NCBI GenBank assembly: GCA_004346645.1
Contig: SMDA01000008.1
Span: 1 to 64,000 of the forward strand
Length of the DNA stretch: 64,000 nucleotides
Reading direction: 5' to 3'
Source: Gulbenkiania mobilis
GTDB taxonomy: Bacteria > Pseudomonadota > Gammaproteobacteria > Burkholderiales > Chromobacteriaceae
In this document: positions 27,244 through 38,695 of the stretch, piece by piece
How the letters are laid out: each line of letters opens with the position of its first letter
How positions within the stretch are numbered: position 1 is the stretch's first letter
Made by a program: the position numbers and the translations under genes
Notes under the pieces: generated by a model
What the model was told of the DNA's origin: nothing
Databases searched by the model: none
The model's input: only the letters and a program-made list of their open reading frames with translations

Positions 27244-28140
27244 TCAGAACGAGCGGGCGACGATGTAGTCGGCCAGTTCCTTGAGACGGTCCGCCCGGGC
27301 GCCGAAGCCGTCAAGCGCGGCAAAGGCGTCGTCGCGCAGTTCGCGCGCAAAACGGCGGGCCTCCGCCAGCCCCATCAGGCTGACGTAGGTAGGTTTGTCG
27401 TTGGCCGCGTCCTTGCCGGCCGTTTTTCCGAGCGTGGCGGTGTCCGCCGCCACGTCGAGCACATCGTCCACCACCTGGAAGGCAAGGCCGATGCGCTTGG
27501 CGAAATGGTCCAGCTTCTCGGTTTCGGTGTTCAGGAGCGGCGCACCGGCCCCGGCACCCATAAGGACTGAAGCACGGATCAGGGCGCCGGTCTTGAGCAG
27601 ATGCATGAATTCCAGCTCGGGCAGCGACAGGGCAGTGCCCACGCTGGCTAGGTCGATGGCCTGGCCGCCTGCCATGCCGGCGTGCCCTGCGGCGCTGGCT
27701 AGGAGGGAAACCAGCGCCAGCTGCCGCGCCGGCGCCAGCCCGACCATCGGGCGCGACAGCAGGTCGAAGGCCAGTGTCTGCAGCGCATCGCCCACCAAGA
27801 GGGCGGTGGCTTCGTCATACTCCACATGACAGGTGGGCTTGCCGCGACGCAGGACGTCATCGTCCATGCAGGGCATGTCGTCGTGCACCAGTGAGTAGAC
27901 GTGGACCATTTCCACGGCGGCGGCGATGCGTGCCAAGTGTTCGGGGTTGGCCGAAACCAGCTCGCCGGCGGCGAACACCAGCAGGGGGCGCACGCGTTTG
28001 CCCCCACCCAGCGTTACGTAACGCATGGCGTGATGCAGCTTCTGCGGCGCATGGGAAGGATCGGGCAGGGCCGTGTCCAGTGCGGCTTCCACGGTGTGCT
28101 GGATGCCGGCCATCCAGCTAGCGAAGGCGTCACGGGCCAT
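27244..28140 (-). CDS. ispA: Farnesyl diphosphate synthase (geranyltranstransferase)
   Basis: Polyprenyl synthase of 298 aa. The first Asp-rich motif is DDMPCMDDD near residue 85 and the second is DDVLD near residue 225, with GKRVRPLLVF for diphosphate binding near residue 48. These fit short-chain farnesyl diphosphate synthases. The start overlaps the end of xseB by 11 nt, so the two are coupled. An uptake-like word is in the gene at 27945-27955. Confidence 0.96.
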   Translation of the reverse strand: MARDAFASWMAGIQHTVEAALDTALPDPSHAPQKLHHAMRYVTLGGGKRVRPLLVFAAGELVSANPEHLARIAAAVEMVHVYSLVHDDMPCMDDDVLRRGKPTCHVEYDEATALLVGDALQTLAFDLLSRPMVGLAPARQLALVSLLASAAGHAGMAGGQAIDLASVGTALSLPELEFMHLLKTGALIRASVLMGAGAGAPLLNTETEKLDHFAKRIGLAFQVVDDVLDVAADTATLGKTAGKDAANDKPTYVSLMGLAEARRFARELRDDAFAALDGFGARADRLKELADYIVARSF

Positions 28141-28363
28141 TGGGCAGGTCCAGCGGCACGAGTTCGTTGTTTTCCAGAATCTTTAGCTGCTGCTCGGCAT
28201 CGGCCAGGCGGCCTTGGCAGAACTTCACAAGTTCGATGCCCTGCTTGTAGGAGGCGAGCGCGGCTTCCAGCGGCATGTCGCCGCTTTCCATTGCCTGGAT
28301 GATGTCTTCGAGCTGGGCAAGCGAGCTTTCGAAAGTCGCTGCCGTCTTGGCAGGTTTGGCCAT
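28130..28363 (-). CDS. xseB: Exodeoxyribonuclease VII small subunit
   Basis: The 77-aa protein carries the XseB signature: FESSLAQLEDIIQAMESGDMPLEAALASYKQG and a LADAEQQLKIL coiled-coil segment. It partners XseA in single-strand exonuclease VII; xseA is not in this window. It opens the xseB-ispA-dxs operon, the usual placement. Confidence 0.95.
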   Translation of the reverse strand: MAKPAKTAATFESSLAQLEDIIQAMESGDMPLEAALASYKQGIELVKFCQGRLADAEQQLKILENNELVPLDLPNGP

Positions 28364-28423
28364 GCCTGTTCCTTACGGGTGGGTGCGTCCGGCGCCCATT
28401 TTAAGGGTTTGCAGGGCGGATGT

Positions 28424-28453
28424 CAGCGCGACCGGCGCGGGCCGGTCGCGCTG
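28424..28453. terminator. Perfect 13-bp stem-loop between terC and xseB
   Basis: CAGCGCGACCGGC (28424-28436), GCGG, GCCGGTCGCGCTG (28441-28453). The stem is long and GC-rich, but no T run follows on either strand, so it may be a transcript-end stabiliser or a Rho-linked structure rather than a simple intrinsic terminator. Confidence 0.55.
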
Positions 28454-28458
28454 CGGGC

Positions 28459-29427
28459 TCAGGCCTTTTTTGGGAAGACCAGCGAGGCGATCACCGAGCC
28501 GCCGATCACGGCGAACACCACCGCCAGCGACACAGTTACCGGTACGTGGAACACCTTGACCAGCAGCATCTTCACGCCGATGAAGGTCAGTACCAGGGCC
28601 AGTCCGTACTTGAGCAGGTGGAAGCGGTCGGCCACGTCGGCCAACAGGAAGTACATCGCCCGCAGACCCAGGATGGCGAAGATGTTGGACGTGAGCACGA
28701 TGAAGGGGTCGGTGGTGACGGCAAAGATCGCCGGAATGCTGTCCACCGCAAAGATTACGTCCGACAGCTCGATCATCACCAGCACCAGGAACATCGGTGT
28801 GGCGTAGCGCAGACCGTCGCGGACCACGAAAAACTGCTCGCCGTGGAAACTGTCGGTCATGCGCAGATGGTTGCGCACGAAGCGTAACAGCGGATTGCTG
28901 CCGAAATCGGTTTCCTCGTCCTTTTCCGGCATCAGCATCTTCACGCCGGTAAAGACCAGAAAGGCGCCAAAGAGGTACAGCACCCAGGAGAACTTGGCCA
29001 CAAGCACTGCGCCGATGGCCACCATCAGCGCGCGCAGCAGGATGGCACCGAATACGCCGTAGAGCAGCACGCGCCGCTGGTATTCGGCCGGCACCTTGAA
29101 ATAGGCGAAAATCATCAGGAAGACGAAGATATTGTCCACCGCCAGCGATTTCTCGATCACGTAGCCGGTGAAGAACTCCAGCACTTTCTGCCGCGCGACC
29201 ACCGGACCGAAAGCCGGATCGCCGGCCAGCGTCCACCACAGCCAGCCGGCGAAGGCGATGGCGACGCCTACCCACACCAGCGACCAGGACAGGGCTTCCT
29301 TCACGCCCACCTTGTGGGCACCCTTGCGGTTGAGGGCGACCATGTCGACGGCGATCATGGCCAGCACGGCGACGAAAAACACGCCGTAGAAAAAGGGTGA
29401 ACCGATGGACGGTACATCCGGCTGCAT
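28459..29427 (-). CDS. TerC/Alx family integral membrane protein
   Basis: The 322-aa protein has about nine hydrophobic segments and the TerC acidic membrane motifs, FFTGYVIEKSLAVDNIFVF and VMIELSDVIFAVDSIPAIFA. These place it with Alx-type proteins, implicated in manganese export and protection. E. coli alx is preceded by a manganese riboswitch (yybP-ykoY). I looked upstream and did not find its conserved core. Confidence 0.9.
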   Translation of the reverse strand: MQPDVPSIGSPFFYGVFFVAVLAMIAVDMVALNRKGAHKVGVKEALSWSLVWVGVAIAFAGWLWWTLAGDPAFGPVVARQKVLEFFTGYVIEKSLAVDNIFVFLMIFAYFKVPAEYQRRVLLYGVFGAILLRALMVAIGAVLVAKFSWVLYLFGAFLVFTGVKMLMPEKDEETDFGSNPLLRFVRNHLRMTDSFHGEQFFVVRDGLRYATPMFLVLVMIELSDVIFAVDSIPAIFAVTTDPFIVLTSNIFAILGLRAMYFLLADVADRFHLLKYGLALVLTFIGVKMLLVKVFHVPVTVSLAVVFAVIGGSVIASLVFPKKA

Positions 29428-29567
29428 CGTGATGAGACTCCTGAGTAGATGTAAGGTTGGGCTGCTGTCGGGATGCAGCCTGCATTCATGATAACCGGGT
29501 AAGCGTTGCCGGGCATTTTAGACAACCGGGCTACGACTGCCAGCCCGTTTCAAGGGTTCCCAATAGT

Positions 29568-30398
29568 ATGAAAGAAAAAACCATTCTCATCACGGGTTGT
29601 TCCAGCGGCATCGGCCATTGCGTAGCGCACGGGTTGAAGGCGCGGGGCTGGCGCGTGTTCGCCAGCTGCCGCAAGCCTGAGGATGTGGCACGCCTGGAGG
29701 CCGAAGGGCTGGAGGCGCTGCAGCTGGATGTGGACGACAGCACCTCGATCCGCATGGCGTTGGACAGGGTGCTGGAGCGCACGGGCGGAACGCTGGATGC
29801 GCTTTTCAACAACGCGGGCTTCGGCCAACCCGGCGCGGCAGAAGACTTGCCCCGCGATGCGCTGCGCGCCCAGTTCGAGACCAACCTCTTCGGTGCGTGG
29901 GAGCTGACGGCGGCGGTACTGCCGGTCATGCGGCGCCAAGGACGGGGCCGGGTGATATTCAACAGCTCGGTATTGGGGTTTGCCGCGATGAAGTACCGCG
30001 GTGCCTACAACGCGAGCAAGTACGCCATGGAGGGGCTGTGCGATACTTTGCGGCTCGAGCTGGCGGGCAGCGGCATCTGGGTGTCGCTGGTGGAGCCCGG
30101 TCCGATTCTTAGCCGCTTCCGCCCCAATGCCCTGGTGAAGTTCCTGGCCGCCGTGCCAGTGGAGCACAGCGTGCACCGGGAGGCCTACCGCCGGCAGTTG
30201 GAGCGGCTGCAGAAGGAGGGCGAGGCCGCGCCCTTTACCCTGCCGCCCGAGGCAGTATTGCAGGCGGTGGTGCGCGCACTGGAGGCGCCGCGCCCGGCGG
30301 CACGCTACCGGGTCACGCTCCCCACCCGGGTGTTCTGGTGGCTCAAGCGCCTTCTGCCCACGCGCTGGCTGGATGCCGTGCTGCAGCGGGCGGCCTGA
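29568..30398 (+). CDS. Short-chain dehydrogenase/reductase
   Basis: The 276-aa SDR has the nucleotide motif TGCSSGIG (residues 9-16), NNAG near residue 84, and the catalytic Ser (FNSSVLGF) with Tyr and Lys in YNASKYAMEGL. The C-terminus has an extra helical region ending FWWLKRLLPTRWLD, which may associate with the membrane. Such variants act on lipid or sterol-like substrates, but this is open. An uptake-like word overlaps the NNAGFGQPG coding region at 29820-29830. The MFS gene starts 5 bp downstream. Confidence 0.86.
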   Translation: MKEKTILITGCSSGIGHCVAHGLKARGWRVFASCRKPEDVARLEAEGLEALQLDVDDSTSIRMALDRVLERTGGTLDALFNNAGFGQPGAAEDLPRDALRAQFETNLFGAWELTAAVLPVMRRQGRGRVIFNSSVLGFAAMKYRGAYNASKYAMEGLCDTLRLELAGSGIWVSLVEPGPILSRFRPNALVKFLAAVPVEHSVHREAYRRQLERLQKEGEAAPFTLPPEAVLQAVVRALEAPRPAARYRVTLPTRVFWWLKRLLPTRWLDAVLQRAA

Positions 30399-30403
30399 GC
30401 CGG

Positions 30404-31654
30404 ATGGACCCGTCTTCGCGTCCACAGGGTATACCGGCTGCTCCACATCCCCGCATGACGTTGTTCCTGGTGTGTGCCGTCGCGCTGCTGAGTACAGTGG
30501 GCATTGCCCTGCCGTATCCCATTCTCGCGCCCCTGTTCGTGGCCGGCGCACCCGACGGCTTTACACAGTTCATGGGCCTGCCGCCCAAACTGCTGCTTGG
30601 GGTGGCGCTGGCGGTCAACCCGCTGGGCATCCTGGTCGGCACCAGTTTCACCGGTGCCTTGTCCGACCGCTACGGCCGGCGCCGGGTGATGCTGGCGACG
30701 CTGCTGTTCACCTGTGCAGGCTATGGCGTGACAGCGCTGGCGCTGGAGGCACGGCTGTATCCGCTCTTCGTGCTGGCGCGCTTTTTGACCGGGCTCACCG
30801 AGAGCAATGCCGCCGTGGCGCGCGCCATCCTGGCCGACCAGTCCGCCCCGACCGACAGGGTGCGCCATTTTGCGCTGCTGAATGCCGCTTTCTCCCTGGG
30901 ATGGCTGGTCGGGCCCATGGTGGGTGGATTCACGCTCGGCTTTGGCGCCGCCGTGCCCTTCTGGCTGACGGCCGGGGCCATGCTCGCCTGCGCGCTGCTG
31001 GTATGGTATTTCATGCCCGAAACTGCCCGGCCGCATGCCGTGGCCGGCACGCTGTGGCCGGCGGTGGCGACACATCACAGTTTCCGGCTGGTGGCCCTGC
31101 ATCCCACACTGCGACAAGTGTTCGTGGTGCAGGCGGTGTTCACGCTGGGGCTGAACGCCTTCTACGACTTCTATCCGCTCTGGCTGGTGGAGTTCTCCGG
31201 ACGTAGCAGCCTGGGCATCGCAACGCTCACCGCGCTGATGTGCACGCTGATGACACTGGCCAGTATGGGGGCCGGTCGCTTGCGCCTGCAGCCGCCGCTT
31301 CGGGGCGCGCAGCTGCATGCGGTTTTTCTGGGAGTGGGCATGCTGGCGCTGGCGCTGGCGCTGCTGCCTGGCATGGCGGGCGAGGCAGTGATTGTGCTGA
31401 TGGGGCTGCCGATCGCGCTTTACAACGCGGTTCTGCCCGCTTGGTGTTCGGAGCGTTTTGCCTCATTGGGGCAGGGCGGGGTGATGGGCGTGCTCTCTAC
31501 GGCGTTCTGTGCCGCAAGCGTGGTGGTATCGCTGCTGGGCGGAGTGCTGTCGCTGCTGGACACCCGTTGGGTCTTGGTGCTGGGCGGGCTCAGCTGCCTC
31601 GTGGCCGCGAGCCAGGTGAAACGGCTGGGGACGCTGGCGGCTCCAGCCGCCTGA
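30404..31654 (+). CDS. Major facilitator superfamily transporter
   Basis: The 416-aa protein has 12 predicted membrane segments and the MFS loop 2-3 motif GALSDRYGRRRVM near residue 83. It belongs to the TetA-like drug/proton antiporter type by general pattern, and the cargo is unknown. The ATG at 30404 lies 5 bp after the SDR stop, so they form a two-gene operon. It is followed by a terminator made from two inverted uptake-like words. Confidence 0.85.
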   Translation: MDPSSRPQGIPAAPHPRMTLFLVCAVALLSTVGIALPYPILAPLFVAGAPDGFTQFMGLPPKLLLGVALAVNPLGILVGTSFTGALSDRYGRRRVMLATLLFTCAGYGVTALALEARLYPLFVLARFLTGLTESNAAVARAILADQSAPTDRVRHFALLNAAFSLGWLVGPMVGGFTLGFGAAVPFWLTAGAMLACALLVWYFMPETARPHAVAGTLWPAVATHHSFRLVALHPTLRQVFVVQAVFTLGLNAFYDFYPLWLVEFSGRSSLGIATLTALMCTLMTLASMGAGRLRLQPPLRGAQLHAVFLGVGMLALALALLPGMAGEAVIVLMGLPIALYNAVLPAWCSERFASLGQGGVMGVLSTAFCAASVVVSLLGGVLSLLDTRWVLVLGGLSCLVAASQVKRLGTLAAPAA

Positions 31655-31713
31655 CAGCCAGGGCCGGGCTGTTCCCCGTCATCAGGCTGCGTGGCGCCCG
31701 GTTCCTAAAAGCG

Positions 31714-31744
31714 CTTCGGCCAACCTTGTCAGGGTTGGCCGAAG
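31714..31744. terminator. Terminator formed by an inverted pair of the 11-bp word
   Basis: CTTCGGCCAACC (31714-31725), a 7-nt loop, and GGTTGGCCGAAG (31733-31744) form a perfect 12-bp stem between the convergent MFS and GGDEF genes. No long T run follows, as is often true of uptake-sequence terminators in Neisseria. Confidence 0.75.
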
Positions 31745-31763
31745 AGGTGAGCGCAGTGGCGGG

Positions 31764-32990
31764 CTAGGCGGCGCAGACGCGGTTGCGCCCTGTCTGCTTG
31801 GCCTTGTAGAGCCGCTCGTCCGCCAGCTTCAGCAGTTCGCGCACATCCTTGTCCACGCCGGCAGCCATGCCCACGCTGACGGTGTAACGCAGGTCGCCCT
31901 TGTCATGGAACAGCGTCTGCCCGGCGATGTCCTGTCGCAGCTCCTCCAGCCGCTGCGCCAGCGGATGCGCGGTGTCGCGGCGCATCACCACCACGAACTC
32001 CTCGCCCCCGAAGCGCGCTACCAGCGCATGCGGGAAGTAGCGCCGCAAGGTGTCGGCTACATGGCAGATGACACCGTCGCCCACATCGTGGCCGAAGGTG
32101 TCGTTGATCACCTTGAAATGGTCGATGTCGAGGATGCCGATACCCAGCGCACCACGCATGTGCTGCACTTCCTCGAAGAAGTGACGACGGTTGGAGAGCC
32201 CCGTCAGTGGGTCGGCATGGGCGATATGCTCCAGCGTCATCAGGTTTTCGATGAACTCTACGTTGCGCGTGATGCGGCAGATGAATTCCTCGAAGCTGAA
32301 GGGTTTTTGCAGGTAGTCATCCGCCCCCGCTTTGAGGAAGCGCGCGGTCATGGTCGGGTCTTCCTGCACCGAAATGCCGACGATCGCCAGCCGGTTGTGG
32401 CCGGTGAGGCGCCGGATGGCGCTGGTCAACTGCATGCCGTCCATGCCCGGCATGCCGTAATCCGCCAGCACCAGCCGGATGTCGCCGTCGCGGCGCAGAA
32501 TCTGCAGGGCCTCCTCGGCGCTGCTGGCGGTCACGGTGGTGTAAAGGTGCCGCTCCAGATAGTCGCACAGCAGCTGCTGCGCCGCGTGCGAATCGTCCAC
32601 CACCAGCACTTTGATTTCCGGGTTGCGGTCCACCCGCTTGAGCAGCCGGGCCAGGTAGTCCAGCGAGGCGGGGCTGTCCTTGGGGATGTAGTCCACCACC
32701 GGCATCTTGAGGATGTCCTCGCGCGTCTGGCGGTCGTTCAGCGCTGTCAGCACGATGGTGGGGATCTGCCGCGCGAACAGTACCGGCAGCGTTTCCCCGT
32801 GGGTTGCATCCGGCAGGCAGTAGTCGGCCACTGCCACCGAAAACACCGGATAATCCTCGAGCGCCTGCCGCACTTCGGCCAGCGACATGGCGGGGATGGC
32901 CTCGAAGCCCTGTTCTTCCACCATGCGGCACAGGGGGCGCAGCAGTGAGGCACTGTCTTCGATGACGAGGGCACGTTTTCTGACGGGCAT
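31764..32990 (-). CDS. REC-REC-GGDEF diguanylate cyclase (PleD-like)
   Basis: The 408-aa response regulator has two receiver domains (about 5-120 and 127-245; phospho-Asp candidates in VAVADYCLPD and VLADYGMPGMDG) and a GGDEF domain with an intact GGEEF active motif near residue 330. It should synthesise cyclic di-GMP when phosphorylated. The RxxD product-inhibition site normally five residues before GGEEF is absent (the sequence there is FPHALVARFGGEEF). No sensor kinase is adjacent. Confidence 0.92.
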   Translation of the reverse strand: MPVRKRALVIEDSASLLRPLCRMVEEQGFEAIPAMSLAEVRQALEDYPVFSVAVADYCLPDATHGETLPVLFARQIPTIVLTALNDRQTREDILKMPVVDYIPKDSPASLDYLARLLKRVDRNPEIKVLVVDDSHAAQQLLCDYLERHLYTTVTASSAEEALQILRRDGDIRLVLADYGMPGMDGMQLTSAIRRLTGHNRLAIVGISVQEDPTMTARFLKAGADDYLQKPFSFEEFICRITRNVEFIENLMTLEHIAHADPLTGLSNRRHFFEEVQHMRGALGIGILDIDHFKVINDTFGHDVGDGVICHVADTLRRYFPHALVARFGGEEFVVVMRRDTAHPLAQRLEELRQDIAGQTLFHDKGDLRYTVSVGMAAGVDKDVRELLKLADERLYKAKQTGRNRVCAA

Positions 32991-33170
32991 GGGTGCGTTC
33001 CGGTATCCAGGGGCGCGGCGCTGGCATGCAGGCCGGTTTGTTAGAGCAAAGGCGCCAGCTTAACGCGTGACGCGCGCGCTGCCAAACGTTAGCAAGGACG
33101 GCGGCGGCGAAGGCGGGCCGATGCGCTATAATCGCATCATTTTTCTGCCAGAACATTCAAAAAACGCATC

Positions 33171-35987
<2,817 letters not shown>

Positions 35988-35998
35988 GCCTGGAAAGG

Positions 35999-36026
35999 AA
36001 AAACCCCGCCGCAAGGCGGGGTTTTT
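35999..36026 (+). terminator. Intrinsic terminator after valS
   Basis: AAAAACCCCGCC, GCAA, GGCGGGGTTTTT form a 12-bp stem with flanking A and T runs, just after the valS stop. Confidence 0.92.
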
Positions 36027-36196
36027 ATTTGGAAGTGGCAGAAGTGGCCGAGTGTGCCAGGCCGAGGTGTCGCAAGGCATCCACCCATCGGTCAGCCTTG
36101 GGCATGAACGCATTGCAGCCGACCTTGCCCCTCACGGACAAGCGCTGCCTGCCTCTCTGGATTGGAAGGCAGGGCCGCCTCGTAAAGGTTCGGTCG

Positions 36197-36598
36197 TTAA
36201 GGTGCAAACTTATCAAGCGAAGACATCACGTCCATCACCATGTCCAGGGCCAGCTTGGCAGACATCTGGTAGCCCTTGCCGAGGACAAAATTGCCATTTT
36301 CAAATTGGTAGGCCGTTCGCCGGCTTTGCGGTATGGCGTTGCTGCCGCGCTTGCGCAGCCCCGCAATCACGTGAACCAAGGTGCGTTCGGTGTCGGAGTA
36401 TTCATTGGTAATGATCACGATCTCGCTGGTCTTGTTGTATTTGGCACAGTAGAGGTCCGTCACCTTCTCACCAATCTCATTCTTGATGAGGTTGAATACC
36501 GCGGGCTCGCCATAGTGGTACCACTGGAAGGTGCAGCCGGCAGAGGCCGATGCGCTCAAGCCTGCCAAGATTGCCGCCAAAACGATGTATTTCTTCAT
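36197..36598 (-). CDS. Hypothetical secreted protein
   Basis: The 133-aa protein has a clear signal peptide (MKKYIVLAAILAGLSASASA, cleavage after residue 20). The mature part is small and soluble, with two cysteines (GCTFQWYHYGE and DLYCAKYNK) that could form a disulfide. AAAGG and AGG sites precede the ATG, and the leader has a perfect GCCACC-GA-GGTGGC hairpin (36624-36637). I do not recognise the family. Confidence 0.72.
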   Translation of the reverse strand: MKKYIVLAAILAGLSASASAGCTFQWYHYGEPAVFNLIKNEIGEKVTDLYCAKYNKTSEIVIITNEYSDTERTLVHVIAGLRKRGSNAIPQSRRTAYQFENGNFVLGKGYQMSAKLALDMVMDVMSSLDKFAP

Positions 36599-37154
36599 GC
36601 CTGACCTTTCGAGAATTCATTGCGCCACCGAGGTGGCTCCTGCCTTTAAAAGCTGTCGTATTGTAAGGGCTGCTCAAAGGATTAGCACTTCGTCATTTCT
36701 AGGCTTCTGCGTGTACCGGTATGACAGCGTAAGCCCCTGGCTGGTGCAGGAGACTGGATGTGCCTACCCTTTTCGTAAGGCAGACGCATGGGACAAGAGG
36801 CGAGGAGGTGGGTTGTGTTCAATGCCGGGCCCAGACAGACAGGCAGGGAGTGGAGCGGGGCCCAGCCTTGGGGGTAGGAGAGGGCGTGACATTGACGCAC
36901 GTGCGTTCCGGTAGCGCCCGTCACACAGCCTGACAGACCTGGCGGCGTCGGGCGCTGCTCGGCAAGGGCCAAGCGCTGCGTATCTTCTCTCCAGCCCTCT
37001 TAACTGGCGGCTGTTTCCAGGCTGGCCCAAGAATCTCTTCCTGCAAAGGAGCGCTTTCTTCCTAAAGCCCTCATTCAGCGCCCCCCAGACAGAACCGGTG
37101 GCCCACCGCGATCCGACGGCGTACCCTGTGACCTTTGACTGCAGGATCGTTTCC
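36599..37154. other. Gene-poor region between two small genes
   Basis: About 550 bp hold no credible coding region; reading frames here lack ribosome sites and normal composition. Apart from the leader hairpin of the leftward gene I see no repeat, terminator or RNA. It may contain an unrecognised small RNA or a decayed gene. Confidence 0.5.
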
Positions 37155-37427
37155 ATGAAGATACCGTCTTCCTCCCGTCTGCTGGGGTTTCTTGCTGCCC
37201 TCAACCTGCTGACAGTGGGGCTGGTGGAGTGGCTGGGGCGTTTGCCGGGCGGATATGCGGCCGGCGCATGGGGTGAGATGGCGGTATGCATGGCTGCTTC
37301 GCTGGCGTATGGCTGGCTGATGGTCTCCGCCGTGCGCCGGCGCGCGGGCGAAACGGTGCTGCTGTGCGCCCTGGGATTGATCGCCGCCAACTGGGTGGGG
37401 CTGGAACTGCTGGCCTGGCTGATCTGA
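37155..37427 (+). CDS. Small predicted inner-membrane protein
   Basis: The 90-aa protein has three hydrophobic stretches (LLGFLAALNLLTVGLVEWL, AGAWGEMAVCMAASLAYGWL, ETVLLCALGLIAANWVGLEL) separated by short Arg-rich loops. AGGA lies 8 nt before the ATG at 37155, which favours this start over the upstream 37098. No family is recognised. An uptake-like word follows 5 bp after the stop. Confidence 0.65.
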   Translation: MKIPSSSRLLGFLAALNLLTVGLVEWLGRLPGGYAAGAWGEMAVCMAASLAYGWLMVSAVRRRAGETVLLCALGLIAANWVGLELLAWLI

Positions 37428-37551
37428 GCAAGGTTGGCCGAAGCCGGCCAATCGCCGGCGGATGACGCAGTTCGTAAGGAGCGCTGCGACACATGGCCCT
37501 CTGACAGGGCTTCGCGGCACAATGCGCGGGTTGCCCACACGCACGGAGCCC

Positions 37552-38259
37552 ATGATGACCGACTTGTCCGCCTTCCCCATCACCCGCAAGTGGCCCGCCC
37601 GGCATCCGGACCGGCTGCAGCTGTACTCGCTGCCCACTCCCAACGGGGTGAAAGTATCCATCATGCTGGAAGAAACCGGGCTGCCCTATGAGGCCCATCG
37701 GGTCAGCTTCGATACCGGCGACCAGCTGACCCCGGAGTTTCTCTCGCTCAATCCCAACAACAAGATCCCCGCCATTCTTGATCCGGACGGCCCAGGTGGC
37801 CGCCCGCTGGCGCTGTTCGAATCCGGTGCCATCCTGCTGTACCTGGCGGACAAGACGGGCCGCTTCCTGCCGGAGGAGCCGGCCGCGCGCTACGAAACGC
37901 TGCAGTGGCTAATGTTCCAGATGGGTGGGGTGGGCCCGATGTTCGGCCAACTGGGCTTCTTCCACAAGTTTGCCGGCAAGGCGTACGAGGACAAACGCCC
38001 GCGCGACCGCTACGTGGCCGAATCCCGCCGTCTGCTGTCGGTACTGGAAGGCCGCTTGAAAGGACGCGACTGGATCATGGGACGCGACTACACCATCGCC
38101 GACATCGCCATCCTGCCCTGGGTGCGCAACCTGGTGGGCTTCTACGAGGCTGGAGATCTGGTGGGCTTCGATGACTTTGCCGAAGTGCGGCGGGTCCTGG
38201 GCGCCTTTGTCGCCCGTCCGGCGGTGGCGCGCGGGCTGGAGATTCCAGCAGCGGACTGA
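37552..38259 (+). CDS. Glutathione S-transferase family protein (YfcG/YghU type)
   Basis: The 235-aa protein has an N-terminal thioredoxin-like GST domain with LYSLPTPNGVKVSIMLEETG, the TPNG(x)KV signature of the YfcG/YghU Nu-class enzymes, and LNPNNKIPAILDPDG plus ESGAI for glutathione binding. A helical C-terminal domain follows. Nu-class members reduce disulfides using two glutathiones. The start at 37552 has GGAG 6 nt upstream; the longer frame to 37462 lacks any site. Confidence 0.9.
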   Translation: MMTDLSAFPITRKWPARHPDRLQLYSLPTPNGVKVSIMLEETGLPYEAHRVSFDTGDQLTPEFLSLNPNNKIPAILDPDGPGGRPLALFESGAILLYLADKTGRFLPEEPAARYETLQWLMFQMGGVGPMFGQLGFFHKFAGKAYEDKRPRDRYVAESRRLLSVLEGRLKGRDWIMGRDYTIADIAILPWVRNLVGFYEAGDLVGFDDFAEVRRVLGAFVARPAVARGLEIPAAD

Positions 38260-38278
38260 GCCAAAACCGCAAGGACCC

Positions 38279-38301
38279 AACGGCACCTTTGGGGTGCCGT
38301 T
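38279..38301 (+). terminator. Intrinsic terminator after the GST gene
   Basis: AACGGCACC (38279-38287), a 5-nt loop, GGTGCCGTT (38293-38301), then TTCCTTTTTC. Confidence 0.85.
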
Positions 38302-38540
38302 TCCTTTTTCTCTGGAAATGCCCCGCAAAAAGCCGTTGTAGGGGCTGGAGAAAATTCTGCTCCGGCTGAGCCTTATTCCTGCACCCACTCAACCCAGTGC
38401 CTTAGTTTCTCTGCCGTGGGCGCTTGCTGGGGGCAGTCGCTACGGGCGGTACGGATGCACTTTTAAGCACTTTGAAATCTTCTGCCAGCTTGTAAGCGGA
38501 ACGGGCTGATTTGAGAGAGGATTTTAAAAATGACTGAGTT

Positions 38541-38598
38541 TTTACGTCAGAACATGACGTAAATGTGCAATTTGCGTAGTGATAACGCCGCGTATAAT
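38541..38598. promoter_or_regulatory. Palindrome and putative promoter upstream of the chemoreceptor gene
   Basis: TTTACGTCA (38541-38549), 5 bp, TGACGTAAA (38555-38563) is a perfect inverted repeat. Just after it TTTGCG (38571-38576) and TATAAT (38593-38598), 16 bp apart, could be a rightward promoter. The dyad would then lie upstream of -35 as an activator or repressor site. No sigma-28 motif is present. The binding protein is unknown. Confidence 0.5.
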
Positions 38599-38695
38599 CA
38601 CTCTCCTTATCATAATCACACCGCATTGCCGCCCCGACACGGGACCCGCTTCTCGGGAGAGAACCGGGTGCGGGGCGCTTCCTTGGAAAGAGCAC

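Larger units (their letters stand above)
38260..38695. other. Long region between the GST gene and the chemoreceptor gene
   Basis: About 435 bp contain the GST terminator, an AT-richer block near 38500-38620 with a perfect palindrome and a TATAAT box, and no convincing gene. A leftward open frame around 38402-38560 lacks a start codon. Confidence 0.6.

Noticed and set aside
29428..29567. Manganese (yybP-ykoY) riboswitch before the TerC-type gene
   Set aside because: The expected conserved core was not found; only an ordinary CGGGCT/AGCCCG hairpin is present.
38402..38560. Leftward frame ending KLAEDFKVLKSASVPPVATA with protein-like composition
   Set aside because: No ATG, and the only in-frame GTG leaves about 25 codons; no ribosome site. 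Probably chance.
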